In this document: piece after piece, positions 17,240 through 25,918 of the stretch
Layout of the letters: each line of letters opens with the position of its first letter
Numbering within the stretch: the first letter of the stretch is position 1
NCBI RefSeq assembly: GCF_900104725.1
Contig: NZ_LT629758.1
Location: 4,788,501-4,852,500 of the forward strand
Direction: 5' to 3'
From: Actinoplanes derwentensis
GTDB taxonomy: Bacteria; Actinomycetota; Actinomycetes; Mycobacteriales; Micromonosporaceae
DNA: 64,000 nucleotides
Position numbers and translations under genes: made by a program
Notes under the pieces: model-generated
The model's database searches: none
Told to the model about the DNA's origin: nothing
The model's input: only the letters and a program-made list of their open reading frames with translations

Positions 17240-18379
17240 TCACCATCCGCGCGTTCCGTCCCAGGCCGCGGCGAATTCGGCGCCGTCGACCGCTTCGATC
17301 ACCAGCAGGCGGTCGGTGGGTGCGGAGGGCGACGAGTCGCGGTCGCCGAGGATTCCGGCGAGCGCGACCGGGTACGCCGACCGAAGCCCACTGACCGCGC
17401 CCAGATCCGCCCGCCCACCCGGTCCGGTCAGGAAGATCAAAGTGTCCCCGAGTCGTTGGGCCCGCAGTTGCCGCAGGGTGGCGTCGAGATCCCCGTCGCC
17501 GAGGGCGGCTTCGGTGAGCACGTCCAGGTGCGGGCCGCTGATCCTGGTGGTGACCAGGTGCAGGCTGACCGGCAAGTCCTCGCGCACGGCCGCGACGACG
17601 ATCGAGGCGGCCGCCTCGCAGGCGTCCTCGAAACTGTCGCCGTGGTGTGCCGAGGCGCGGTCGTCGAGGAGTACCACGATCGTCGGTTCGGCGGTGTCGA
17701 GCTGTTCCCGGACCATCAGCTCGCCGACTTTGGCACTGCTGCGCCAGTGGATGCGCCGGATCTCGTCGCCGGGCACGTACTCCCGCAGGGTGTCGAACGT
17801 GATCGTGCCCTGCGGGACCTTGTCGACGCTGCCGTCCAGGCTGCGGGTGAGCCCGGCGGGAAGCGCGCGAAGCGGGTGAACCCGGGGGTAGACCCGGACG
17901 ACAGTGGTCTCGCCGTAACCTCGGGCCAGCGTGATCAGCCCGAGCGGGTCACGGCGGGTGACGTGCAGCGGCCCGATCGGCACCAGGCCTCGGCGGTGGG
18001 TCGGCACCGGATAGCTCTCCACGGTGTCGTTACCGGCCCGCAGGCGCAGCAACGGCACGTCGACGGTCGCCGTGCCGCACCGGTCGGTGGCGATGAGCGT
18101 GGCCGCCCGGACCCGGCTGGTGTTACTGATCGTCAGGGTGACGTGGGCGGGTTCGCCGCGGGCCACCCGGTCCGGGTCGGCGATCCGGGTGACACCGAGA
18201 CGGGGCCGCCAGAACGCGAACACCAGCGCCGCCAGCACCGCGATCCCGGCGGCGGCCCCGAGTAGTGCCAGGTCCGGATACCCGTACCGGAATCCGGCTC
18301 CGACCAGCACGATCGTGGCCAGGATCAGGCCGAACCCACGGGCTGTCACGCCGCTGCGGTGACTCTCGGTGCGGGACAA
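17240..18379 (-). CDS. DUF58-domain membrane protein
   Basis: A 379-residue protein with two N-terminal helices (GFGLILATIVLVGAGF, and YGYPDLALLGAAAGIAVLAALVFAF) followed by an Ig-like segment and the DUF58 signature EYVPGDEIRRIHWRSSAK at about residues 212-229, then a von Willebrand A-like fold with DDRAS. DUF58 proteins work with MoxR ATPases as chaperone-like modules for envelope or metal-cofactor assembly. The start is TTG 18379, four bases after the MoxR stop; GTG ten codons later is an alternative. The operon order MoxR-DUF58-TgpA is widely conserved in actinobacteria. Confidence 0.88.
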   Translation of the reverse strand: MSRTESHRSGVTARGFGLILATIVLVGAGFRYGYPDLALLGAAAGIAVLAALVFAFWRPRLGVTRIADPDRVARGEPAHVTLTISNTSRVRAATLIATDRCGTATVDVPLLRLRAGNDTVESYPVPTHRRGLVPIGPLHVTRRDPLGLITLARGYGETTVVRVYPRVHPLRALPAGLTRSLDGSVDKVPQGTITFDTLREYVPGDEIRRIHWRSSAKVGELMVREQLDTAEPTIVVLLDDRASAHHGDSFEDACEAAASIVVAAVREDLPVSLHLVTTRISGPHLDVLTEAALGDGDLDATLRQLRAQRLGDTLIFLTGPGGRADLGAVSGLRSAYPVALAGILGDRDSSPSAPTDRLLVIEAVDGAEFAAAWDGTRGW

Positions 18380-18383
18380 CGGA

Positions 18384-19355
18384 TCAGACCGGGACTTGCT
18401 GGCCGGCCAGCGGAACCGGAACCGAGCGCAGCGCGTCGGCGAGGACGTCGGCGGCGGTCACCCCGCGCAGCTGCGCGTCGGCGGACAGCAGGACCCGGTG
18501 GGCGAACACCGGCTCGACCAGGTCCTTGAAGTCCTCCGGCAGCACGTAGCCACGGCCGTTGATCAGCGCGTACGCCGCGGCGGCCCGGGTCAGCGCGATC
18601 ACCCCGCGAGGGCTGACACCGACGCGGACCTGCGGGTGGTTGCGGGTCGAGGCGGCGAGCCGGACGGCGTACGTGTAGAGCGGGTCGGCGATGTGCACCG
18701 CCGCGACCATCCGGGTCATCTCGCCGATCATGTTGGTGTCGGTGACCGGGTCCAGGGTGTCCGGCGACCGGCCCGCCGCCCCGCGCAACACCTCGATCTC
18801 GACGTCCTCGGACGGGTAGCCGACGGACAGTTTCACCAGGAAACGGTCGAGTTGTGCCTCCGGCAGACGGTAGGTGCCGTCCATCTCGACCGGGTTCTGG
18901 GTGGCCACGACCAGGAACGGCTGCGGCACCGGATGCGGCACGCCGTCGATCGTGATCCGGCGCTCCTCCATCACCTCCAGCAGCGACGACTGGGTCTTCG
19001 GTGACGCCCGGTTGATCTCGTCGGCGATCACCAGGTTCGCGAAAACCGGGCCGGGGTGGAACTCGAAACCGCCGTTGGACTGGTTGAAGACGGTCACGCC
19101 GGAGACGTCGGAGGGCAGCAGGTCAGGCGTGAACTGGATCCGCCGCCACTGCCCGTGGATCGACGCGGCCAGCGCCCGGGCGAGCGTGGTCTTGCCGACG
19201 CCGGGCACGTCCTCCAGCAGGACGTGCCCCTGGGCGAACATCGCGGTCAGGGTCAACCGGATCACCTCGGGCTTGCCGAGGACGACGGTGCCGATCCGGT
19301 TGGCGAGTTGCGCGGCGACGTCGGCGAACCCCTGGACGTGAGCGGGGGTCAGCAT
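18384..19355 (-). CDS. MoxR-family AAA+ ATPase
   Basis: A 323-residue AAA+ ATPase of the MoxR (AAA_3) family. Walker A is EDVPGVGKTTLA, Walker B LVIADEINRA, sensor 1 LVVATQNPVEMDGTYRLPEAQLDRF, and a C-terminal lid contains VSPRGVIALTRAAAAYAL. ATG 19355 (MLTPAHVQGF) overlaps the last seven bases of the upstream FN3 gene. MoxR ATPases remodel partner proteins that contain DUF58 or VWA domains, and the neighbour at 17.2-18.4 kb is such a partner. Confidence 0.92.
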   Translation of the reverse strand: MLTPAHVQGFADVAAQLANRIGTVVLGKPEVIRLTLTAMFAQGHVLLEDVPGVGKTTLARALAASIHGQWRRIQFTPDLLPSDVSGVTVFNQSNGGFEFHPGPVFANLVIADEINRASPKTQSSLLEVMEERRITIDGVPHPVPQPFLVVATQNPVEMDGTYRLPEAQLDRFLVKLSVGYPSEDVEIEVLRGAAGRSPDTLDPVTDTNMIGEMTRMVAAVHIADPLYTYAVRLAASTRNHPQVRVGVSPRGVIALTRAAAAYALINGRGYVLPEDFKDLVEPVFAHRVLLSADAQLRGVTAADVLADALRSVPVPLAGQQVPV

Positions 19356-21949
19356 GTCGGCAGGTTCCCCAGATCGTCCCCGCCGTCGAGGTTCAGCCAC
19401 GCCCACGGGATGTAGGTCTTGCCCTCATAAGCCACCTGGATCCACACCGAGCTTCTCTTGTTGTCGTTGTAGACGAAGGCGTAGACCTCTTCGCCGTTCT
19501 TCTTGCAGTACGTCTTGAGCCGCGTCCCGTTCTTGACCCAGCCTGCCTGCTGAGAATCGGTCTGGGTGGTGCCCTTGAAGATCTCGTTGCCGTTGCGGCC
19601 GTCGACGTCGGAGTTGCAGTACGTCTTCTGGTCACCGCTGTCACCGTTGATGCAGGTGGCCGTGCCGTACAGGTCGTCGGTGGTCTTCGTGGCCGCCTTG
19701 GCGGCGTTGCCGGCCGCGTTCTTGGCGGTGACCGTGAACGTGTAGCCGGTGCTCGGGCTGAGCCCGCTCGCGTTCAGCGAGGTGCAACTGCCGGTCGAGC
19801 CCTTGCCACCGCCGGACACGGTGAGCGTGCACGTGGTCGTGCCGCCGCCACCGTTCACGCTGAACGCCACCTTCGCCGTGTTGAACGTCGGGTCCACCCC
19901 GGTCACCGTGACCGTCGGCGCCGCCACCGTCCGCGCGGTCGCGCTGGACGCCTCACCGGCACCGGCCTCGTTCACGGCCGTGACCGCGACCTGCACGGTG
20001 GCACCCGTACCGAGACCGGTCAAGGTAACCGTGGTCTCGGTGACCTCGGTTTCCTTGTCACCGGCCTTGACCACGTACTTCGTGATCGGCCGCCCGTTGT
20101 CGGCCGGGGCCGTCCAGGTCACCCGCACCGCACCGGCCTGATCGGCGACGGTGGCCGCCTCGACGGCGTCCGGCTTGCCCGGAACGGCGAACGGCACCAC
20201 CGTGTTGCTGACCCCCGACGCGGCCGAACCGGCGGCGATGTCGTTGATCGCAACGACGGTGAACGCGTACTGCTTACCGAACTCCAGCTGCCCGACCGGG
20301 ATCGTCAGAGTGGTACTCGCCGACTCGCCGACCGGAGCGGACCCGCCCTCGGACACGGCGGTCACCGCGTACCGCTGAATCTTGTGTCCCTGCCCGTTGG
20401 CCTCCGGCCAGGTCACCACGACCGTGCCGTCCGGTTTCGCCTCCGCGACCGGCGGTGTCGCCGGCGGGTCCGGCACATCCGAGGTGGGCACCACGGCGTT
20501 GCTCATCCTGCCCGGCCCGTCACCCTTACGGTTCACCGCGTGCACCTCGAACCGGTACGTCTCACCGTTCGTCAGGCCCGTCACCACCAGTGACCTCTGC
20601 TCGGCGCCGACCGGGAACGTCTTGTCCGCGCCGGTCACCACGTAACGGGTGATCGCGGCACCGTTCGGATTGGCGGCCTGCCAGGTCACCCGGACCTCGG
20701 TGTTACCGGCGGCGGCACGCACCGCACGGGGCGCACCCGGCTTGCTGACCACCGGCTTCTTCGGCTTCTGCTCCTTCGGCTTCTCCGGCTCGGCCTTCAC
20801 CTGCGGCGGATCGCCGCCGACGACGTCGTCGTCATACTTGTCGACCGTCCGCACCGTGTGCTGGTCGTTGACGACCCGGGCCGTCGAGGAACCCGGCGCG
20901 TTGATGAACAGGTGGTTCTCCCGAACCTCCAGCTCCAGGTCACCGCCCGGCCGCTGAATGTCGAACGACTCCTGCTTCTGGCCGTTCTCGTCGAAGACGT
21001 GCACGGTGCCGTCGTCCTCCGGCACGTAGACATAGCCCTGGTAGGCCACCGCGGTCCGCAGATCACCGCCACCGCCCTCGGGGACGACCATCTCGCGGAT
21101 CCCGCTCCCGCCGACCGTGTAGACCCGCCGGTCGTCGGCGACGGTCACCGCGATCGTGTCACCGTCGGTGCGCGGCGGCAGCTCACCCGGGCCGGTCAGC
21201 GGCAGCGTCACCGGCGTGCCGGCGCCCGTCTCAGTGACCTTCACCAGCGCGTTCGTCGTCCGGTCGAGCACCGCGACGCCCTTGTCCATGGCACTGACCG
21301 CCAGGTCGTGGCTCGGCGCGGCCACCGAATCGGTGCGCACCCGCACCGGAGCGGTCTCCCCCGGCTGGACCGCGGTCACCGTGCCCTCGGTCGGCGCCGC
21401 GACCCACAGCACCCCGGCCCCGTCGAACACGCCACCACCGATGCCCGGCGGGAACTGCAGCGGGTCACCGACCGCCTGCAGACTGGCCGGCTCGACCTGC
21501 TGCACCTTGCCCTGCACCGCGTCGATGACGAACGCCGACTTGTCGTGCAGCGCCACGCTCACACCCACGCCGGCCTGGGATTCGGCATTCCAATACGCCT
21601 GCAGATCGGTCAGGTCCATCGACGCGATCGCGCCGGTGTTGACGTCCCGCAAGATCACGTAACGATCGCTCTGGCTCACCTGCAGTTGATGCCCGCGGGC
21701 GGCCTGGCCGACGTCGGCACGCGTGTCCACCCGGGCGGACGTGCCGTTGATCCGGGCCAGCTCCGCCTTGCCCTTGCTCCACAGCCAGGATGCGGCGTCG
21801 AAGCTGGCCAGCGCCTGGTCAGCGGACCCGAGACCACGGACGGTGATGCCGAGCCCCGCCACCAGGACCAGCACAGTCGCCATCGTGACCAGCTGGCCCT
21901 TGCCAGGTCTGCGCAGACCCTTTTTCTTGGCGCCATCAGTGCTGGTCAC
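19349..21949 (-). CDS. Membrane-anchored protein with propeller-like region and fibronectin III repeats
   Basis: An 866-residue protein. A single N-terminal helix (VTMATVLVLVAGLGITV) anchors a large extracytoplasmic part: a region of repeated beta-strands resembling a beta-propeller (about 60-380, e.g. GVLWVAAPTEGTVTAV), a Lys/Glu/Pro linker (QKPKKPVVSK), then three to four FN3 domains (GAPRAVRAAAGNTEVRVTW, GTVVVTWPEANGQ, VRVTWTAPADNGRPITKY) and a Cys-containing C-terminus. Start ATG 21949. It overlaps moxR, so the MoxR-DUF58-TgpA machinery probably serves an envelope function involving this adhesin-like protein. Confidence 0.83.
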   Translation of the reverse strand: MTSTDGAKKKGLRRPGKGQLVTMATVLVLVAGLGITVRGLGSADQALASFDAASWLWSKGKAELARINGTSARVDTRADVGQAARGHQLQVSQSDRYVILRDVNTGAIASMDLTDLQAYWNAESQAGVGVSVALHDKSAFVIDAVQGKVQQVEPASLQAVGDPLQFPPGIGGGVFDGAGVLWVAAPTEGTVTAVQPGETAPVRVRTDSVAAPSHDLAVSAMDKGVAVLDRTTNALVKVTETGAGTPVTLPLTGPGELPPRTDGDTIAVTVADDRRVYTVGGSGIREMVVPEGGGGDLRTAVAYQGYVYVPEDDGTVHVFDENGQKQESFDIQRPGGDLELEVRENHLFINAPGSSTARVVNDQHTVRTVDKYDDDVVGGDPPQVKAEPEKPKEQKPKKPVVSKPGAPRAVRAAAGNTEVRVTWQAANPNGAAITRYVVTGADKTFPVGAEQRSLVVTGLTNGETYRFEVHAVNRKGDGPGRMSNAVVPTSDVPDPPATPPVAEAKPDGTVVVTWPEANGQGHKIQRYAVTAVSEGGSAPVGESASTTLTIPVGQLEFGKQYAFTVVAINDIAAGSAASGVSNTVVPFAVPGKPDAVEAATVADQAGAVRVTWTAPADNGRPITKYVVKAGDKETEVTETTVTLTGLGTGATVQVAVTAVNEAGAGEASSATARTVAAPTVTVTGVDPTFNTAKVAFSVNGGGGTTTCTLTVSGGGKGSTGSCTSLNASGLSPSTGYTFTVTAKNAAGNAAKAATKTTDDLYGTATCINGDSGDQKTYCNSDVDGRNGNEIFKGTTQTDSQQAGWVKNGTRLKTYCKKNGEEVYAFVYNDNKRSSVWIQVAYEGKTYIPWAWLNLDGGDDLGNLPTC

Positions 21950-22045
21950 AGCGGTTGTCCTCCCCGTGGTAAGCCTCTAGGACGCAGGCCATCATAGGGA
22001 AGTTGTGGTTCCCGTCGATACCCGGTGGTGAAGCCTGTGGATAAG

Positions 22046-23719
22046 CTATTGACGCTCTGTGCAGACCTGCTTCGAGCTGGCGAACTGTTTCGTGGAGTAG
22101 ACGGCCACCACGGCGAAGCAGTACTCCAGGTCAGGGTTGAGGCCGTTCACCAACGACGAGGTCGTCCCCGGCCCGACCGGTGCCACCGGTCGCAGCTGCT
22201 GTCCCTCACGCGCCATCGAGACGATGAAGCCGTTCTTGCCGCCCGTCGGATCACGCCAGGTGACGTTCACTTCCACGCCCCGGTCATCGAGTGTCACGTC
22301 GGTCGGCGGCTCTCCCGCCAACACCGGTCCGGTCGGCGCCGGCGTCTGATCACCTTCGGTGGCGGTGTTCTGCGAACGGTCCGCGAGCACCACGACCAAG
22401 GCCACCACCGCCAAGGCGGAAACCAGGGTGGCGACGGCGGTCAGACCGATGGCGACGGCACGGCCGCCGGTTTTTTGAGCGGGGTACGGGGTGGCCTGCA
22501 CCGTGGGGACCTGCGGCTGGTTCGGCCAGCCCTGGTTCGGGACGGGTGCCTGTTGCCAGCCGGTGTTCGGAGCGGGCACTTGCTGCCAGACGCCGGGGTG
22601 ACCCGTTTGCCCGTAGCCGGCCGTCGAATATCCCTGGCCTTGCTGGCTTTGCTGGCTCTGCTGGCCCTGCTGGCTTTGGTAACCCTGCTGGCCTTGGTAG
22701 GTGCCTTGCTGCTGATCCGCCGGGTATCCCTGGCCAGTGGCATAGCCGCCGTGCTGGTGCTGGTCGGCCGCATGTCCGGTGTGTCCGCCCTGCGCGTGGC
22801 CGGTCTGACCACCTTGAGCCGTCTGTCCCTGCGCGTGACCGGTCTGGCCGCTCTGCGCTGCCTGACCTTGCCCATACCCGGCCTGGGCCTGGATTTCTGG
22901 AACCTTGGGACGAATCACCGCCGGGCCGGACTGCGCCGAGGCCTGTCTGTCGACGTGACCGGACTGAGTGGCGCCCTGGCCGGTGTCCGCCTGCCGAGAA
23001 TCCACCGGACGGGCGATGGGCAGCATTTCGGTGGACCGTTCCATCGCCGTACGAGCGTCCGGCTCTGCCTTCTGCTGTGCGGTCGTCTGCCCGCTGTGCT
23101 GGTGTGAGGGCTGCGGGATGGTGGGCACGTGCGCTGCGCCATCCGTACCAGCGGAATCGGTCTGGCTGGTAATCGGATCGGGCGTGACCGGGTTCGGAAC
23201 GTCGGTGGGCGTGGCCTGCGAGTCGGCGGGCGGCGCCGGGGCCGGAGACGGTGCGATTTCCGGCCGTACCGTAGCTCCGGAAGGTTCTTCCCCGAGATAA
23301 CCCCGCGCCTGGGCGACGAACTCGTGCCCGTCGCCGAGCACCGCAGGCCCGTTGGCCAGCACCCGCCCGAAGGCTTTGCGAGCCTCATGCTTGTTACCGA
23401 GCTCCTGAGCGACAACACCCAGATCATGCGAAATGTGAAGCATGAGCGGATCGCTGTCCCCGAGACGCCACTGCCCGGCCGCGTACGCGTCCTCGAGAAC
23501 ACGCCGCGCAGCCATCGGATCATCGGTACGCAGATAGACCCCGGCAAGCTCCCGCTGCGCGCTGAGCACATCAGGCTCATCCTCACCGAGCTTCTCCCGC
23601 CCCACCTCGACGGTCCGCTCAAGCAGCACCTGAGCAGCCTCGAACTGCCCAGAGGCGATCATCGAACGAGCACGGTCGAGCACCGGAGTGAGAGGGGACG
23701 GCTGAGACACGCCCGTCAT
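22046..23719 (-). CDS. TPR protein with Gln-rich linker, membrane helix and C-terminal FN3-like domain
   Basis: A 557-residue protein. The N-terminal half (about 5-155) has tetratricopeptide repeats (RARSMIASGQFEAAQVLLER, ALQRELAGVYLR-type helices). A long low-complexity linker follows with tandem GQTGHAQG and QQGYQSQQGQ repeats. One membrane helix (VATLVSALAVVALVVVL) precedes an external FN3-like domain (VEVNVTWRDPTGGKNGF). ATG 23719 (MTGVSQPSPLTP) is chosen over a longer reading that lacks protein-like composition. It heads the minus-strand run of FN3, MoxR and DUF58 genes, 96 bases away, and may share their envelope role. Confidence 0.8.
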   Translation of the reverse strand: MTGVSQPSPLTPVLDRARSMIASGQFEAAQVLLERTVEVGREKLGEDEPDVLSAQRELAGVYLRTDDPMAARRVLEDAYAAGQWRLGDSDPLMLHISHDLGVVAQELGNKHEARKAFGRVLANGPAVLGDGHEFVAQARGYLGEEPSGATVRPEIAPSPAPAPPADSQATPTDVPNPVTPDPITSQTDSAGTDGAAHVPTIPQPSHQHSGQTTAQQKAEPDARTAMERSTEMLPIARPVDSRQADTGQGATQSGHVDRQASAQSGPAVIRPKVPEIQAQAGYGQGQAAQSGQTGHAQGQTAQGGQTGHAQGGHTGHAADQHQHGGYATGQGYPADQQQGTYQGQQGYQSQQGQQSQQSQQGQGYSTAGYGQTGHPGVWQQVPAPNTGWQQAPVPNQGWPNQPQVPTVQATPYPAQKTGGRAVAIGLTAVATLVSALAVVALVVVLADRSQNTATEGDQTPAPTGPVLAGEPPTDVTLDDRGVEVNVTWRDPTGGKNGFIVSMAREGQQLRPVAPVGPGTTSSLVNGLNPDLEYCFAVVAVYSTKQFASSKQVCTERQ

Positions 23720-23886
23720 GCTGCCGGGTAACCCGCCCCAGCGCCACACCCGAACCCCATGACCCCGCCCACCCACCCCGATTTCGAGCTGGGCCCGGGG
23801 CCATATATAGTTCTGTCCGTGCCGCTGGCAGGCAGCCAAAACCCCAGGCAGACATGGGGTAGAGGAGAAGGCCGGCAAGCATGCAA

Positions 23887-23974
23887 GTCCGGGTGGCGGA
23901 ATGGCAGACGCGCTAGCTTGAGGTGCTAGTGCCCTTTATCGGGCGTGGGGGTTCAAGTCCCCCCTCGGACACCA
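23887..23974 (+). tRNA. tRNA-Leu (anticodon GAG)
   Basis: An 88-base class II tRNA with encoded CCA (23972-23974). Acceptor GTCCGGG pairs with CTCGGAC (one G-U). The anticodon stem CTAGC/GCTAG frames the loop TTGAGGT with anticodon GAG at 23920-23922. A long variable arm (TGCCCTTTATCGGGCG) and T-arm GGGGGTTCAAGTCCCCC are present. Its 3' end is the attachment site of the element that follows; antisense of 23936-23974 encodes the end of the integrase. The CCA may come from the element, because the candidate right end lacks it. Confidence 0.95.
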
Positions 23975-25630
23975 ATCAAAGACACGAGAACTCGCCGGGG
24001 TGCAAACCTCGGCGATCAGTGTTTCTGGGCCAGGGCGGTAGGTCATCCGCAGGCCGATGCGGCTGTAAAGCTCGGCCTTGTCTCGCGGGTCGGCGTCTCT
24101 CAGCAGTCGGAACAGATCGTCGAACGCTTCCGCGATGGCGTCGATCTGGTCGGTGGTCATCCGCTGGGGCGGTGCCTCGGTGAGTCCGAGTCTGGCCTGT
24201 GCGGTCTTCTTGATCGTGGTGGTCTCACTGATCCAGTCGGCGATCAGTGCCGGGTCGCCGCCAGCGTCGAGGGTCGCCCGGTAGCGGCTGATCTTGGTGT
24301 CCGCGTCGGCGATGGTCTGCCGTAGTCGTTCGACCTCTCCGGCGGTGTCGTGGGCGGCGAGCGCCTCGCGGTACTGCGCTTCGGCCACACGGCGGATGTT
24401 GTCGGTCAGCGCCGTTCCGGTCAGTTCCTGGCGGAGGAAGCGGTCGATGGGCGTGGTGATCTGGTCTTCGCGGAGGTAAAGGGCTGGCGGGTGGCTGATC
24501 TGGTGCTGGCGGACGTAGTCGCGGCTGGCGGTGCAGCGGTAGTAGAGGCGTCCGTGGTTGGGGTTGCCGACCATCTTGCGGTCGCAGACGCCGCATGTGA
24601 TCAGACCCCGGAACAGGTACGGATGCCCGGTGTGCCGGGGTGCCTTACCGGCAGTCCCGTTGGTGCCGCGCTTCTTGATCGTTCGCTGTGCCTGTTCGTA
24701 GAGGTCGGTGCTGATCAGCGGTTCGTGTGACTGGATGCGCGACCAGATCCACTTGCTGGGGTCGTTCCAGCGGTGGCGGCTTTCGTGGCCGAGCGCGACG
24801 TCGTCCACGTCGATCAGAACCTCGTCGGTGCGTGCCCGGTTCCAGACCTGGTGGCCGGTGTAGCGGGGGTTCTGCAAGATGGCGCGGACGGCGGTGGTCT
24901 CCCAGACCTGGGTGTTGCGGTGCGGGTTGCGTGCCCGGTCGTAGGCCGATGGGCATGCAATGTCGTCCTGGGTGAGGCCGCGGGCGATCGAGGTCATGCC
25001 GCGTCCGGCGGCGTACTCCTCGAAGATGCGTTTGACGATCGGCGCGGTGATCGGGTCGGGGTCGAGTTGGTGAAGACGTTTACCTTCGGCGGCTTTGCCG
25101 GGGTTGGGGTGCGGGCCGGCGTCGGCGAGTCGGTAGCCGTAGGGCGGTCGTCCGCCGAGGTAGCGGCCTTCGAGTTCGGTCTGTGCCTTCATCGCGGAGT
25201 GGACGCGGATCTTGATGCGGTTGCGTTCGCCCTTGCTCATGCCGCCGTAGAGAGCCATGACGAGATCGTGTGCGTCGGAGCCGGGGTCGATGGCGCCGCC
25301 GACCTCGGGCACCCACAGGCCGACGCCGTAGTGCACGAAGACCGGGAAGGTCATGCCGAACTGGCTGCCGTAGAACGCGCGCTGCGGTTCGCCGATGACG
25401 ACGGCCTCGAAGTCGCGTCCTGCGCTCTTGATCGCGTCGAGCAGGCGTGTCGCTTCCGGTCGCCGTTTCCAGGGCAGGGCGCGGGACAGTCCGATGTCGA
25501 AGAACTCGGCGACGACTTCACCGCCGGCCGGTTCGATCAGGCTGCGGGCGCGGGATAGCTGCCAGCCTTTGGATGCCTGCGGGTCTTGTTGGTCTTCGGT
25601 CGACACTCGTCCGTAGAACGCGAACCTCAT
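23936..25630 (-). CDS. Large serine recombinase (site-specific integrase)
   Basis: Catalyses integration and excision. The 564-residue protein has the resolvase domain at about 1-150 with catalytic Ser10 in YGRVSTEDQQ, the recombinase domain (GRPPYGYRL, GMTSIARGL), a zinc ribbon (ITCGVCDRKM ... YYRC) and a coiled-coil segment (ISRYRATLD...). The last 12 residues WCPRGDLNPHAR are encoded by the antisense strand of the tRNA-Leu 3' half, so its C-terminus depends on whether the element is integrated. ATG 25630 overlaps the stop of a short upstream reading. Tyrosine integrases with this ending are common; a serine enzyme with it is less usual. Confidence 0.92.
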   Translation of the reverse strand: MRFAFYGRVSTEDQQDPQASKGWQLSRARSLIEPAGGEVVAEFFDIGLSRALPWKRRPEATRLLDAIKSAGRDFEAVVIGEPQRAFYGSQFGMTFPVFVHYGVGLWVPEVGGAIDPGSDAHDLVMALYGGMSKGERNRIKIRVHSAMKAQTELEGRYLGGRPPYGYRLADAGPHPNPGKAAEGKRLHQLDPDPITAPIVKRIFEEYAAGRGMTSIARGLTQDDIACPSAYDRARNPHRNTQVWETTAVRAILQNPRYTGHQVWNRARTDEVLIDVDDVALGHESRHRWNDPSKWIWSRIQSHEPLISTDLYEQAQRTIKKRGTNGTAGKAPRHTGHPYLFRGLITCGVCDRKMVGNPNHGRLYYRCTASRDYVRQHQISHPPALYLREDQITTPIDRFLRQELTGTALTDNIRRVAEAQYREALAAHDTAGEVERLRQTIADADTKISRYRATLDAGGDPALIADWISETTTIKKTAQARLGLTEAPPQRMTTDQIDAIAEAFDDLFRLLRDADPRDKAELYSRIGLRMTYRPGPETLIAEVCTPASSRVFDWCPRGDLNPHAR

Positions 25631-25800
25631 GGTCGACGAGTCTTACGGGCGCGGTCGATGATGCGCCACAGTGCATCTGCGGCAGCGTCGGGCATTGGGA
25701 CGTCTAGGGACGTCTTGAGCTGCGAATCTTCAAAGATCAGCGTCGCGCAGCTTCGTATACTGCGATTTCTCCCTTCGGGGGTCTGGTCGTCGGTGGTGAT
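25627..25800 (-). other. 57-codon reading before the integrase lacking a standard start
   Basis: A perfect ribosome site, AAAGGAGG (25815-25808 on the minus strand), lies 7 bases before an ATC codon that opens a 57-codon frame (ITTDDQTPEGRNR ... RRP) ending with a TGA that overlaps the integrase ATG by four bases. An internal ATG at about 25695 would give only 22 residues. Either the start codon has mutated from ATG, or ATC is used, or the site is a leftover. No known domain. It includes the GGACGTCT repeat (25698-25717) within its frame. Confidence 0.4.
25698..25725. promoter_or_regulatory. Element operator motif copy 1 (double GGACGTCT)
   Basis: GGACGTCTAGGGACGTCT followed by TGAGCTGCGA. 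It contains two tandem GGACGTCT units and the 10-mer GGACGTCTTG (25708-25717). It is nearly identical over 27 bases to 31134-31160, before the second DUF5919 gene. It lies 70-100 bases before the integrase start. Confidence 0.55.
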
Positions 25801-25831
25801 CGTCGGGCCTCCTTTCGGGTCGTGGTGGGGG

Positions 25832-25912
25832 TGTCCGCGCGGTCGTCCGTCCGTTGTCCGTCCGCGCGTTTATGCGCAGACGCGCGCGAGCGGACGGACG
25901 TCCGCGCGGACG
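25832..25912. repeat. GTCCG-rich inverted and direct repeats beside the translocase gene (candidate clt)
   Basis: GTCCGTCCG occurs at 25845-25853 and 25856-25864, with its complement at 25891-25899; GTCCGCGCGG occurs at 25833-25842 and 25900-25909, the latter within the palindrome GTCCGCGCGGAC (25900-25911). Left and right halves pair over about 21 bases. It ends 7 bases from the translocase stop. Streptomyces TraB pumps recognise 8-bp repeats in clt regions near traB, so this is a recognition-site candidate; a strong terminator is the alternative. Confidence 0.5.
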
Positions 25913-25918
25913 ATCGGG

